This document shows, piece after piece, positions 42,681-51,366 of a stretch of 64,000 nucleotides of DNA. Source of the stretch: Paludibacteraceae bacterium (lineage in GTDB: Bacteria > Bacteroidota > Bacteroidia > Bacteroidales > Paludibacteraceae); NCBI GenBank assembly GCA_017517845.1, contig JAFWXW010000009.1, positions 81,865 through 145,864 on the forward strand, written 5' to 3'. A program made the position numbers and the translations under genes. Below the pieces are notes generated by a model. The model searched no databases. It worked only from the letters and a program-made list of their open reading frames with translations, and was not told where the DNA came from. Positions within the stretch are counted from its first letter, which is position 1. Every line of letters begins with the position of its first letter.

Positions 42681-44168
42681 ATGGAAAGAATTTTTATTTT
42701 TGACACTACATTAAGAGATGGGGAACAAGTCCCAGGGTGTCAGTTAAACACTGTGGAGAAGATTCAGGTGGCAAAAGCACTTGAAGCATTGGGGGTAGAT
42801 GTGATAGAAGCAGGTTTTCCAGTTTCTTCTCCAGGAGATTTTAATTCAGTAGTAGAGATTTCAAAAGCAGTTACTTGGCCTACCATTTGTGCCCTAACAC
42901 GTGGTGTCCAAAAAGATATAGATGTGGCATTTGAGGCCCTGAAATATGCAAAGAATAAGCGAATTCACACAGGTATAGGAACTTCTGATTATCACATTAA
43001 ATATAAATTTAATTCAAATCAAGATGAAATCCTTGAACGTGCCATCGCTGCCACAAAATATGCAAAAAAATATGTAGAAGATGTGGAATTTTATTGTGAA
43101 GATGCAGGCAGAACAGACAATGAATATCTAGCTCGTGTAGTAGAAGCTGTTATCAAAGCAGGTGCCACTGTAGTAAATATTCCAGACACTACAGGTTATT
43201 GTCTTCCAGACCAATTTGGTTCAAAAATTAAATACCTAATGGAAAATGTTCCTAATATTCATAAGGCAATAATTTCTACTCATTGTCATAATGATTTGGG
43301 TATGGCAACTGCCAATACTATGTCTGGTATATTAAACGGAGCAAGACAAGTAGAAGTTACTATTAATGGGATAGGTGAGCGAGCAGGCAATACTTCTTTA
43401 GAAGAAATAGCCATGATATTAAAATGTCATAAAACTCTAGGTCTGGATACCAATATCAATACCCAAAAAATTGTTTCAACATCTCGTTTGGTTTCAAATC
43501 TTATGAATATGCCTGTTCAAGCAAACAAAGCAGTAGTAGGTAGAAACGCATTTTCTCACTCTTCTGGTATTCACCAAGATGGAGTTTTAAAAAATATCCA
43601 AACATACGAGATTATTAATCCAAAAGATGTTGGTATCGACGATAATTCTATAGTACTAACTGCACGTAGTGGGCGTGCTGCACTAAAACATCGTTTAAAT
43701 GTATTAGGTGTAGAAGTAGAAGGTGAAAAACTAGACGAATTATACCAAAAGTTTCTAGAATTAGCAGACCAAAAAAAGAGTATAAATGATACAGATATAT
43801 TGCTTCTTGCAGGTAAGGAGTCTTCAAAGGGTAAACGTATTCAACTTGATTATCTGCAAGTTACATCGGGCAAAGGTGTGAAATCAGTGGCAAGTATTTC
43901 ACTTCTTATTGCTGGAGAAAAATTTGAAGCATCTTCTTCTGGTAATGGTCCTGTAGATGCAGCCATAAAAGCTGTTAAACAAATTATTAAACGTGAAATG
44001 GTGCTTCAAGAATTTACAATTCAAGCCATAGACCGTGGTAGCGACGACATGGGTAAAGTCCACATGCAAGTATTACACAATAATAAAGTATATTATGGAT
44101 TTGGTGCGGATACTGATATTGTTGTAGCGTCGGTGGAAGCATATATAGATGCAATAAACAAATTCTAA
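42681..44168 (+). CDS. leuA: 2-isopropylmalate synthase
   Basis: LeuA condenses acetyl-CoA with 2-oxoisovalerate. The 495 residues show the TIM-barrel catalytic part with [16 protein letters not shown] (7-22, Arg/Asp), [15 protein letters not shown] (metal-binding HxH near 205) and [15 protein letters not shown], and a C-terminal regulatory LeuA dimer domain after about residue 385 for leucine inhibition. It is the first structural gene after the attenuator. An R2 element and heptamers separate it from leuC by 205 bases. Confidence 0.94.
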   Translation: MERIFIFDTTLRDGEQVPGCQLNTVEKIQVAKALEALGVDVIEAGFPVSSPGDFNSVVEISKAVTWPTICALTRGVQKDIDVAFEALKYAKNKRIHTGIGTSDYHIKYKFNSNQDEILERAIAATKYAKKYVEDVEFYCEDAGRTDNEYLARVVEAVIKAGATVVNIPDTTGYCLPDQFGSKIKYLMENVPNIHKAIISTHCHNDLGMATANTMSGILNGARQVEVTINGIGERAGNTSLEEIAMILKCHKTLGLDTNINTQKIVSTSRLVSNLMNMPVQANKAVVGRNAFSHSSGIHQDGVLKNIQTYEIINPKDVGIDDNSIVLTARSGRAALKHRLNVLGVEVEGEKLDELYQKFLELADQKKSINDTDILLLAGKESSKGKRIQLDYLQVTSGKGVKSVASISLLIAGEKFEASSSGNGPVDAAIKAVKQIIKREMVLQEFTIQAIDRGSDDMGKVHMQVLHNNKVYYGFGADTDIVVASVEAYIDAINKF

Positions 44169-44176
44169 TAGAAACC

Positions 44177-44286
44177 GAATTTAAAGGGTGATTTTGTCGC
44201 CTTGCTTGCCCTCACAATCCTCATTTAGGTTAACTAAACTCCGGTTGTTCAGGCTACGCAAGTCTAAAACTCCCTCCTTTAAATTC
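44177..44286 (+). repeat. R2 element with terminal inverted repeats
   Basis: GAATTTAAAGG and CCTTTAAATTC are perfect 11-base inverted ends of a 110-base non-coding unit. The interior (TCGCCTTGCTTGCC, TCACAATCCTCATTTA, AACTCCGGTTGTTCAGGCTA) is nearly identical to the copy at 50255-50362. The form is MITE-like. Confidence 0.85.
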
Positions 44287-44331
44287 AATTTCTAGGGATG
44301 ATAATTCTAAAAATATTGGAAAAGGAAGTTT

Positions 44332-44364
44332 AACTCCTAACTCCAAACTCCTAACTCCTAACTA
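44332..44364 (-). repeat. Heptamer array, inverted, 4 units
   Basis: CTCCTAA, CTCCAAA, CTCCTAA, CTCCTAA just before the leuC start. Confidence 0.88.
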
Positions 44365-44373
44365 TTTAAAAAT

Positions 44374-45762
44374 ATGAACACATTATTTGATAAAATTTGG
44401 GACTCACATGTTGTTAGTAAAGTTACTGACGGTCCTACACAGCTTTATATAGATAGAATGTATTGTCACGAGGTGACAAGTCCACAAGCATTTGATGGGT
44501 TGAGAAAAAGAGGGTTAAAAGTATTTCGTCCAGAAAAAATTACTTGTATCCCAGACCATAATATTCCAACACTCAATCAAGAAAAACCTATCAAAGACCT
44601 AGTATCCAAAAATCAAGTGGATACACTAGACAAAAATGCTAAAGAATTTGGCACAGGATATTTTCCTATGGGACACCCAAAAAATGGTGTAATTCACGTG
44701 GTAGGTCCAGAAAATGGACTTTCGCTTCCAGGTATGACCATCGTTTGTGGTGATTCACACACATCTACACATGGTGCAATGGGAGCAGTTGCATTCGGTA
44801 TAGGTACATCTGAGGTAGAAATGGTTTTGGCTACACAATGTGTGTTCCAATCTCGCCCAAAAACCATGAGAATAAACTTTGAAGGCAACTTGAAACCAAA
44901 TGTTACTCCAAAAGATGTTGCACTTTATATGATGATGAAACTTACAACAGGCGGTGCAACAGGTTATTTTGTGGAATATGCTGGCGAAGTGGTTAGAAAT
45001 ATGAGTATGGAAGGAAGATTGACTCTTTGTAATCTTTCCATAGAAATGGGTGCTCGTGGGGGTATGATTGCTCCAGATGAAACCACATTTAATTATATTA
45101 AAGGAACAGATTTTGCTCCCAAAGGAGAAGATTGGGACAGAGCAATAGCTTATTGGAAAACTCTAAAAAGTGATGATGATGCAGTATTTGATCGTGAAAT
45201 TACATTTTACGCAGAAGATATTCAGCAAATGATTACTTACGGAACCAATCCAGGTATGGCAATGCCAATAAATAGTACTATCCCAACATTAGATGATATA
45301 GAAGAATCTGGTAGAGTTTCTTTCTTAAAATCTCTTGATTATATGGGATTTAAACCAGGACAGAGTCTTGTTGGTCAAAAAATAGATTATGTATTCTTGG
45401 GTAGCTGTACAAATGGTCGTATAGAAGATTTTAGAACATTTGCAAACTTTGTAAAGGGTAAAAAGAAGGCTGACAATATCACTGCATGGCTTGTTCCTGG
45501 TTCTTGGAAGGTGGCAGAATTAATCAAAACTGAGGGCTTGGATAAAATCTTGAATGAGGCTGGTTTTGAAATTCGTCAGCCTGGTTGTTCTGCTTGTCTT
45601 GCTATGAATGAGGACAAAATTCCTGCAGGAAAATATGCTGTTTCTACAAGTAATCGTAACTTTGAAGGTCGTCAAGGTCCTGGTGCTCGCACCATTTTGG
45701 CTTCACCTCTCACTGCTGCTTACGTTGCAATTACGGGCAAACTCCTAATTCCTAATTCCTAA
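44374..45762 (+). CDS. leuC: 3-isopropylmalate dehydratase large subunit
   Basis: LeuC and LeuD form the aconitase-type isomerase that moves the hydroxyl group of isopropylmalate (and of citramalate). The 462 residues have the 4Fe-4S ligand Cys in FLGSCTNGR (about 347) and CSACLAM (about 407 and 410), and early substrate motifs [11 protein letters not shown]. The C-terminal tail (KLLIPNS) and stop are read from inverted heptamers, so the native end is replaced by about five residues. leuD follows after 27 bases of repeat. Confidence 0.95.
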   Translation: MNTLFDKIWDSHVVSKVTDGPTQLYIDRMYCHEVTSPQAFDGLRKRGLKVFRPEKITCIPDHNIPTLNQEKPIKDLVSKNQVDTLDKNAKEFGTGYFPMGHPKNGVIHVVGPENGLSLPGMTIVCGDSHTSTHGAMGAVAFGIGTSEVEMVLATQCVFQSRPKTMRINFEGNLKPNVTPKDVALYMMMKLTTGGATGYFVEYAGEVVRNMSMEGRLTLCNLSIEMGARGGMIAPDETTFNYIKGTDFAPKGEDWDRAIAYWKTLKSDDDAVFDREITFYAEDIQQMITYGTNPGMAMPINSTIPTLDDIEESGRVSFLKSLDYMGFKPGQSLVGQKIDYVFLGSCTNGRIEDFRTFANFVKGKKKADNITAWLVPGSWKVAELIKTEGLDKILNEAGFEIRQPGCSACLAMNEDKIPAGKYAVSTSNRNFEGRQGPGARTILASPLTAAYVAITGKLLIPNS

Positions 45763-45779
45763 TTCCTAACTCCTAACTT
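45742..45779 (-). repeat. Heptamer array, inverted, 5 units, overlapping the leuC end
   Basis: CTCCTAA/TTCCTAA units encode the leuC tail LLIPNS and its TAA, and run up to the leuD leader. Confidence 0.9.
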
Positions 45780-45789
45780 ATAATAAAAT

Positions 45790-46389
45790 ATGGAAAAAAT
45801 AAATAACATAACATCAACATGTATCCCATTACCACTTGAAAATGTGGATACAGATCAAATAGTACCAGCACGTTTCCTTAAAGCCACATCCAAAGAGGGC
45901 TTTGGTGATAACCTATTCCGTGATTGGAGGTTTGACAAAGAGGGTAAACCTATAGAATCTTTTGTTTTGAATAATCCTAATTATTCTGGTACAGTATTGG
46001 TAGCTGGAAAGAACTTTGGAAGTGGTTCTTCTCGTGAACATGCAGCCTGGGCTGTGGCAGGATACGGCTTTAAAGTAGTTATTTCTAGTTTTTTCGCTGA
46101 TATTTTTAAGAATAATGCCATGAACAACGGTGTTTTACCAATAGTGGTAAGTGAAGGATTTCTTTCTAATCTGTTCAAAAGTATAGAAAACGATAATAAA
46201 GCAACTGTTTCTGTCTGTCTTGAAAATCAAACAGTTAGAAATGATGCTACAGGAGAAACCGAACATTTTGATATCAATGCCTACAAAAAGGAATGCTTCC
46301 TTAATGGGTATGATGATATAGATTATTTGTTAGCTAATAAAGATAAGATTGAAGAATATGAAAAAAAACTTCTAACTCCTAACTCCTAA
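45790..46389 (+). CDS. leuD: 3-isopropylmalate dehydratase small subunit
   Basis: The swivel-domain partner of LeuC. The 199 residues contain NVDTDQIVPARFL (about 18-30), LVAGKNFGSGSSREHAAWAV (from about 76, the substrate serine region) and IISSFFADIFKNNAMNNGVLP. The tail KKLLTPNS and TAA stop come from inverted heptamers. The next gene begins 5 bases after the stop, in the same array. Confidence 0.95.
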   Translation: MEKINNITSTCIPLPLENVDTDQIVPARFLKATSKEGFGDNLFRDWRFDKEGKPIESFVLNNPNYSGTVLVAGKNFGSGSSREHAAWAVAGYGFKVVISSFFADIFKNNAMNNGVLPIVVSEGFLSNLFKSIENDNKATVSVCLENQTVRNDATGETEHFDINAYKKECFLNGYDDIDYLLANKDKIEEYEKKLLTPNS

Positions 46390-46392
46390 CTG
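46373..46392 (-). repeat. Heptamer array, inverted, about 3 units, overlapping the leuD end
   Basis: TTCTAA, CTCCTAA, CTCCTAA units span the leuD stop and the 5-base gap before the next start. Confidence 0.85.
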
Positions 46393-46394
46393 AT

Positions 46395-47897
46395 ATGATA
46401 ACGATTTTAGATACAACATTACGTGATGGAGAACAAACCTCTGGAGTGTCTTTTGCTTCGGAGGAGAAACTCTCCCTTGCCAGACTTCTGTTAGAAGACC
46501 TGTGCGTGGATAGGATAGAAGTGGCTTCTGCTCTGGTTTCAGAAGGTGAATTCTCCACAGTTAAAAAAATTGCCCGTTGGGCAGATTCCAAAAACCTATT
46601 AAACAAAGTAGAAGTTTTAGGTTTTGTTGATGGTGATAAGTCGGTAGATTGGATAAAGTCTGCAGGTATAAAAGTAATGAATCTTCTTTGCAAAGGTTCA
46701 TTGAAACATTGTGCTATGCAACTTGGCAAAAAGCCAGATGAACACATTGCAGACATCAGAAAAACTCTAAAATGTGCAGAAGAAGCTGGGTTAGCTGTAA
46801 ATGTTTACCTAGAAGACTGGAGTAATGGTATGAAAAACTCTCCAGAATACGTGTTTGCACTTATTGATGCCCTAAGCGATACAAAAATTCGTCGTTTTAT
46901 GCTTCCTGATACATTGGGCATATTAAATCCTGCAGAAACAGCAAAGTTCTGTTCTCAAATGCTTACTCGTTACCCAAATCTTGAGTTTGATTTTCATGCT
47001 CATAATGATTACGATTTGGCTGTTGCCAATGTTTTTGCTGCCGTGCAATCTGGAATAAATTGTATTCACGTTACAGTCAATGGGTTAGGCGAACGTGCAG
47101 GAAATGCACCTCTTTCTAGTGTATTAGCTGTGCTTCATGATCAATTAGGTCTATCTACTAATATCAAAGAGCATGAAATCAATAGTGTAAGCAAGATAGT
47201 AGAAACATATTCTGGCATTCGTATTCCTGCTAATAAACCAATTGTTGGTAATCATGTTTTCACACAAGTGGCTGGTGTTCATGCAGATGGAGATATCAAG
47301 AATAATCTTTATTGTAATGACCTTATCCCAGAACGTTTTGGTCGTACTCGTGAATATGCATTGGGTAAAACATCGGGGAAAGCCAATATAAAGAAAAATC
47401 TTCAAGCATTGGGTATTGACCTAGACGAAGATTCCATGAAAAAAGTAACTGCACGTATTGTGGAACTAGGAGATAAAAAACAAATGGTAACCCCAGAAGA
47501 CCTTCCTTATATAGTTTCTGACGTGCTTAAAACTGCCAATGTAGAAGAGAAAGTTAAAATCATAAATTATTCTCTATCTTCTACTCGTGGACTTAAGCCA
47601 GTTGCCAATGTTTCCATAGAAATAGATGGTAATCCTTATCAAGCATCTTCTATGGGCGAAGGTCAATACGATGCCTTTATGAAGGCTATTTGGCAAATTT
47701 ACGATAAACTAAATATGCCACACCCAGTTTTAGTAGATTATACAGTGACCATTCCTCCTGGTGGACGTACAGATGCCTTTGTGCAAACTCTCATCACTTG
47801 GAATATGAATGGGCGTATTCTCAAAACTAATGGGCTTGATGCTGACCAGACGGAGGCGGCGATTCAAGCAACCAGCAAAATGTTGAATATAATTTAA
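46395..47897 (+). CDS. 2-isopropylmalate synthase paralogue, probable (R)-citramalate synthase
   Basis: The 500 residues are a second LeuA-type enzyme: [16 protein letters not shown] (5-20), FHAHNDYDLAVAN (metal HxH, about 197), NGLGERAGNAPLSS and a C-terminal LeuA regulatory domain after about 385. It is clearly different from the leuA product and shows ADSKNLLNKVEVLGF and VYLEDWSNG as seen in citramalate/related synthases. Citramalate synthase joins pyruvate and acetyl-CoA, and LeuCDB can turn the product into 2-oxobutyrate for isoleucine. Its place between leuD and leuB and the Ile-rich leader support this. Homocitrate-type activity is the alternative. Confidence 0.7.
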   Translation: MITILDTTLRDGEQTSGVSFASEEKLSLARLLLEDLCVDRIEVASALVSEGEFSTVKKIARWADSKNLLNKVEVLGFVDGDKSVDWIKSAGIKVMNLLCKGSLKHCAMQLGKKPDEHIADIRKTLKCAEEAGLAVNVYLEDWSNGMKNSPEYVFALIDALSDTKIRRFMLPDTLGILNPAETAKFCSQMLTRYPNLEFDFHAHNDYDLAVANVFAAVQSGINCIHVTVNGLGERAGNAPLSSVLAVLHDQLGLSTNIKEHEINSVSKIVETYSGIRIPANKPIVGNHVFTQVAGVHADGDIKNNLYCNDLIPERFGRTREYALGKTSGKANIKKNLQALGIDLDEDSMKKVTARIVELGDKKQMVTPEDLPYIVSDVLKTANVEEKVKIINYSLSSTRGLKPVANVSIEIDGNPYQASSMGEGQYDAFMKAIWQIYDKLNMPHPVLVDYTVTIPPGGRTDAFVQTLITWNMNGRILKTNGLDADQTEAAIQATSKMLNII

Positions 47898-47915
47898 AAT
47901 AAAATTTAATTAAAT

Positions 47916-48968
47916 ATGAAAATAGCAGTTTTACCTGGTGATGGAATAGGACCAGAAGTGATAAATGAAGCCGTAAAGGTGTTGAAACGAGTGTGTACCT
48001 TAAAAGGTCATAAACTAGAGTTGGAATATGGTGTGGTAGGGGCATGTGCCATAGATGAATGTGGTGACCCATATCCAGAAAAGACTCATAAGATATGTAT
48101 GGAAGCAGATGCAGTGTTGTTTGGTGCCATTGGTCACCCTAAATATGACAATGACCCTAATGCAAAGGTTCGCCCAGAACAAGGACTTTTGAAAATGCGA
48201 AAAAGTTTGGGACTTTATGCAAATATTCGTCCTGTAAATACTTATAAATCATTGCTTTATAAATCTCCACTTCGTTCAGATTTGGTAGAAGGTGCAGATT
48301 TTGTTTGTGTAAGAGAACTTACAGGTGGTTTATATTTCGGAAAACCACAGGGTAGGTCAGAAGATGGAAATACAGCATACGATACTTGCGTTTATACTCG
48401 TGAAGAAGTTGAAAGAATCGTAAAATTATCGTATCTTTACGCCCAGAAACGTAGAAAGAAACTTACTTTGGTAGATAAAGCTAATATTTTGGCAACTTCT
48501 CGTATGTGGCGTCAGATTACCAAAGAAATTTCTGCAGATTTTCCAGATGTAGAAACAGAGTATCTATATGTAGATAATGCTGCCATGCGTATGATTCAAA
48601 ACCCTAGATCATTTGATGTAATGGTTACAGAAAATATGTTTGGAGATATTTTAACAGATGAAGCTTCTGTGATTTCTGGTTCTATGGGATTGCTTCCAAG
48701 TGCATCTGTGGGATTACATACATCACTTTTTGAGCCAATTCATGGTTCTTATCCACAAGCAGCAGGAAAAAATATTGCTAATCCAATGGCGGCAATACTT
48801 TCTGTGGCTATGATGTTTGAAACCGCATTTGATATGATGGAAGAAGGTAAAATGATTCGTGATGCAGTAGAAAAGGCCATATCAGACGGCATCGTAACCG
48901 AAGATTTAACAACAGAAAAATCATATTCCACAACCGAAGTAGGTGATTACGTAGTGAGTCAGTTATAA
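47916..48968 (+). CDS. leuB: 3-isopropylmalate dehydrogenase
   Basis: LeuB oxidatively decarboxylates 3-isopropylmalate using NAD+. The 350 residues have the N-terminal [11 protein letters not shown] (4-14), [11 protein letters not shown] (about 106), the substrate Arg motif [12 protein letters not shown] (about 133) and the NAD/metal region [12 protein letters not shown]...[20 protein letters not shown]. In this operon it can also act on 3-methylmalate. It follows the citramalate-type synthase by 18 bases. A heptamer array begins immediately after the stop. Confidence 0.95.
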   Translation: MKIAVLPGDGIGPEVINEAVKVLKRVCTLKGHKLELEYGVVGACAIDECGDPYPEKTHKICMEADAVLFGAIGHPKYDNDPNAKVRPEQGLLKMRKSLGLYANIRPVNTYKSLLYKSPLRSDLVEGADFVCVRELTGGLYFGKPQGRSEDGNTAYDTCVYTREEVERIVKLSYLYAQKRRKKLTLVDKANILATSRMWRQITKEISADFPDVETEYLYVDNAAMRMIQNPRSFDVMVTENMFGDILTDEASVISGSMGLLPSASVGLHTSLFEPIHGSYPQAAGKNIANPMAAILSVAMMFETAFDMMEEGKMIRDAVEKAISDGIVTEDLTTEKSYSTTEVGDYVVSQL

Positions 48969-49006
48969 CTCCTAACTCCTAATTCCTAACTCCTAACTCC
49001 TAACTT
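48968..49006 (-). repeat. Heptamer array, inverted, 5 units
   Basis: CTCCTAA and one TTCCTAA unit fill the gap from the leuB stop to the yjjP-like start. Confidence 0.9.
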
Positions 49007-49011
49007 TTAAC

Positions 49012-49767
49012 ATGAACAAACTAGGACATATTCTAGCCCAATATGTGGCAATAATGGTGGCAAGCGGAACACATAGTTCTCGTATAAGTCGCAGTGCCAA
49101 ACGCATTGCTGAGGCATACGGTTATGATTTGCGTTTAAGCTTGTCACTCAAAAACTTAAGCATAATGCTATGTGATGCCAATGACCCATCTATACATTAT
49201 TATGAGTTAATAGCAGTGCCAATGGCACCTATTAGCTTATCTAATAATGCAGATTTGAGCAGGTTAAGTTGGGAAGTCTATGACAAAAAGATGCCAATAG
49301 AACAGTTTGAAGAGAAATTTAATAATATAATATCTTCCCCTAGATATTCTCATCGTATGGTTTCATTAATGGCGTCTCTAGCTAGTTTTGGTTTATGTTA
49401 TCTTTTCGGTGGAAATATTTGGGCAATGCTCTTAGTTTTCATTTCCACGTTAGTTAGTTTCAACCTAAAATCATTCTTAACAAAAAAGTCTGTAAATAAC
49501 CATTTAGTTATATTGATAACATCGTTAGTTGCTTCATTGATAGCCACTTGTGGAGTATTTGTAGATGGTCAAACTGCCCAAGTGGCAGTTACAACTAGCG
49601 TACTATATCTAGTTCCAGGTGTAGTCTTCATAAGCGGTTTAATAGATACATTAGAAGGCTATGTGGTAATAGGTTTTTCACGCATTGTCAATGCAACAAT
49701 GCATACCATAGCATTGGCTTTAGGCCTATTTATTACACTAACTATATTACACTATATATACCTATGA
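49012..49767 (+). CDS. Threonine/serine exporter family protein, YjjP-like (ThrE N-terminal half)
   Basis: The 251-residue protein has a soluble N-terminal part (ASGTHSSRISRSAKRIAEAYG at about 18-38, a ThrE/DUF1212 signature) and five membrane helices from about 115. In split systems YjjP and YjjB together make one ThrE-like exporter; in E. coli YjjPB exports succinate, and ThrE of Corynebacterium exports threonine. It overlaps yjjB by 4 bases. Being downstream of leuB suggests a possible amino-acid or organic-acid exporter linked to the pathway; that is inference. Confidence 0.85.
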   Translation: MNKLGHILAQYVAIMVASGTHSSRISRSAKRIAEAYGYDLRLSLSLKNLSIMLCDANDPSIHYYELIAVPMAPISLSNNADLSRLSWEVYDKKMPIEQFEEKFNNIISSPRYSHRMVSLMASLASFGLCYLFGGNIWAMLLVFISTLVSFNLKSFLTKKSVNNHLVILITSLVASLIATCGVFVDGQTAQVAVTTSVLYLVPGVVFISGLIDTLEGYVVIGFSRIVNATMHTIALALGLFITLTILHYIYL

Positions 49768-50246
49768 TATTCCTTACTATTTTATCCAAAGCAGTTTTTG
49801 CTTCTGTTGTGGCACTTGGTTTTGGCTTAATCTCAAATCCACCTCGCAGGGCAATTCTTTCCGTTATTCTAACAGGATTTTTAGGTTATCTCTTGCGAGC
49901 AACGATGATGGATTATTTTGATATTCATATATTTATCTCATGTCTATGTAGTGCATTCTTAATGGGTTGTTGTGGACTTGTATTTGGAAAAATGACTCGT
50001 ACTCCAGCTACAGTTATTTATATTCCAGCTCTTCTGCCCATGATTCCTGGAATGTATGCATATAAATCCATTTTTGCCTTTATCAATTATATGAATTACA
50101 TAGAATTATCAGAAAAAGCTATATATCTAGAACAATTTTTTACAAATTTCGTTTACACAATAGGTATTTTAATATTGTTAGCGGGTGGGAGTATTATGCC
50201 AATGTTTTTGTTTACTAAAACGGCAAACAGTTTAACACGAAATTGA
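49764..50246 (+). CDS. Threonine/serine exporter family protein, YjjB-like (ThrE C-terminal half)
   Basis: The 160 residues form five membrane helices. Conserved features are FGLISNPPRRAILS (about 20-33), SAFLMGCCGLVFGKMTRTPATVIYIPALLPMIPG with the LPMIPG motif. It complements the YjjP-like protein encoded upstream with a 4-base overlap (ATGA). An R2 element and heptamers follow. Confidence 0.85.
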   Translation: MIFLTILSKAVFASVVALGFGLISNPPRRAILSVILTGFLGYLLRATMMDYFDIHIFISCLCSAFLMGCCGLVFGKMTRTPATVIYIPALLPMIPGMYAYKSIFAFINYMNYIELSEKAIYLEQFFTNFVYTIGILILLAGGSIMPMFLFTKTANSLTRN

Positions 50247-50254
50247 TTAGAGCG

Positions 50255-50362
50255 ATTTTAAAGGTTGATTTTCTCGCCTTGCTTGCCTTCACAATCCTCA
50301 TTTACGTTAAGTAAACTCCGGTTGTTCAGGCTACACAAGTCTAAAACTCACCTCTTTAAAAT
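50255..50362 (+). repeat. R2 element, second copy
   Basis: ATTTTAAAGG and CCTCTTTAAAAT flank a 108-base unit with the same interior as the copy at 44177-44286 (about 90 percent identical by eye). Both copies follow a gene end and precede an inverted heptamer array. Confidence 0.85.
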
Positions 50363-50389
50363 ACACTCTAATAACTAAACATAAAAATA

Positions 50390-50415
50390 ACTCCTAACTC
50401 CTAACTCCTAACTAA
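50390..50415 (-). repeat. Heptamer array, inverted, 3 units
   Basis: Three CTCCTAA units directly before the radical SAM gene. Confidence 0.88.
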
Positions 50416-50417
50416 TT

Positions 50418-51302
50418 ATGTACACAACCTATCCTCAATATATGCGTCAATTCTTTTCTGAGCGGATTCAGAAAATTGCTGTGACTGCTGGTTTTTCTTG
50501 CCCTAATAGAGACGGAAAAGTTGGAGTGGGAGGGTGTATATTCTGCAATAATAAGTCCTTTACTCCAGACTATTGCCTGCATGGCGAGAGTATAACTGAG
50601 CAAATAGAAAAGGGACTAAAGTTTTTTGCACATAAGCCAGAATATAAAAAATTCATAGTATATTTTCAAGCCTTTAGTAATACATATGGTACTTTGGAAC
50701 AAATAAAAGCACGTTACCAAGAAGCTCTCTCACACCCAAATGTAGTGGGACTTTCCATAGGTACACGTCCAGATTGTTTACCAGATGAGGTGCTAGATTA
50801 TATAGCAGAACTTAGTAAAAAATACTTTATTTTATTAGAGATAGGAGTAGAAAGTTCTCATGATAAAACTCTTAAATTAATAAATAGAGGACATGATTAT
50901 AAAACTGCCGAAGATGCTATATATAGAGCAAATAAACGTGGTATTCGCACTGCTGCACACTTTATTTTGGGACTTCCTGGTGAAACTCGAGAAGATATAT
51001 TGGCTACAGCCAACAAGATAGCATCTTTGCCTATAGATGTAGTAAAACTACACCAACTTCAGATTATAAAAAATACACCTCTAGCAGACCTTTATGAAAA
51101 GGACCCAACTGCTGTTCCTCTTTTTACTCTAGAAGAATATCTAGACCTATGTGCAGAAATAGTTAAGATTATTCCTAAACGTATCTGTATAGAACGTTTT
51201 GTTTCCCAATCTCCTCCAGAACTTCGTCTTGCCCCAAATTGGGGGGTGAAAAACTACGAGTTTGTAGATAAATTGAAAAAAAAGTTAGGAATTAGGAGTT
51301 AG
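50418..51302 (+). CDS. TIGR01212-type radical SAM protein (YhcC-like)
   Basis: The 294 residues contain the radical SAM cluster motif CPNRDGKVGVGGCIFC (28-43; Cys spacing CX11CX2C, typical of this family, with the last two as CxxC), then SIGTRPDCLPDEVL (about 114), EIGVESSHDKTLKLINRGHD (about 141) and HFILGLPGETREDI (about 177). These are the signatures of the YhcC family, distant relatives of Elp3/oxygen-independent HemN. The reaction is not known. The last residues LGIRS and the TAG stop come from heptamers. Confidence 0.88.
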   Translation: MYTTYPQYMRQFFSERIQKIAVTAGFSCPNRDGKVGVGGCIFCNNKSFTPDYCLHGESITEQIEKGLKFFAHKPEYKKFIVYFQAFSNTYGTLEQIKARYQEALSHPNVVGLSIGTRPDCLPDEVLDYIAELSKKYFILLEIGVESSHDKTLKLINRGHDYKTAEDAIYRANKRGIRTAAHFILGLPGETREDILATANKIASLPIDVVKLHQLQIIKNTPLADLYEKDPTAVPLFTLEEYLDLCAEIVKIIPKRICIERFVSQSPPELRLAPNWGVKNYEFVDKLKKKLGIRS

Positions 51303-51315
51303 GAGTTAGGAGTTT
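51281..51315 (+). repeat. Heptamer array, forward, 4-5 units, overlapping the radical SAM gene end
   Basis: TTAGGAA, then TTAGGAG units, that contain the stop codon. Confidence 0.9.
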
Positions 51316-51329
51316 TCAAAAAAAATATA

Positions 51330-51337
51330 TAAATTTG
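51330..51337 (+). promoter_or_regulatory. PBP promoter -7 box (TAAATTTG)
   Basis: TAAATTTG fits TAnnTTTG, 29 bases before the PBP start. Confidence 0.55.
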
Positions 51338-51366
51338 TAACATTTATGTAAGATTTACAGATTTAT

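Noticed and set aside
44177-44286. R2 as an insertion sequence
   Set aside because: It has inverted ends but is only 110 bases with no ORF; at best it is a non-autonomous MITE-like unit.
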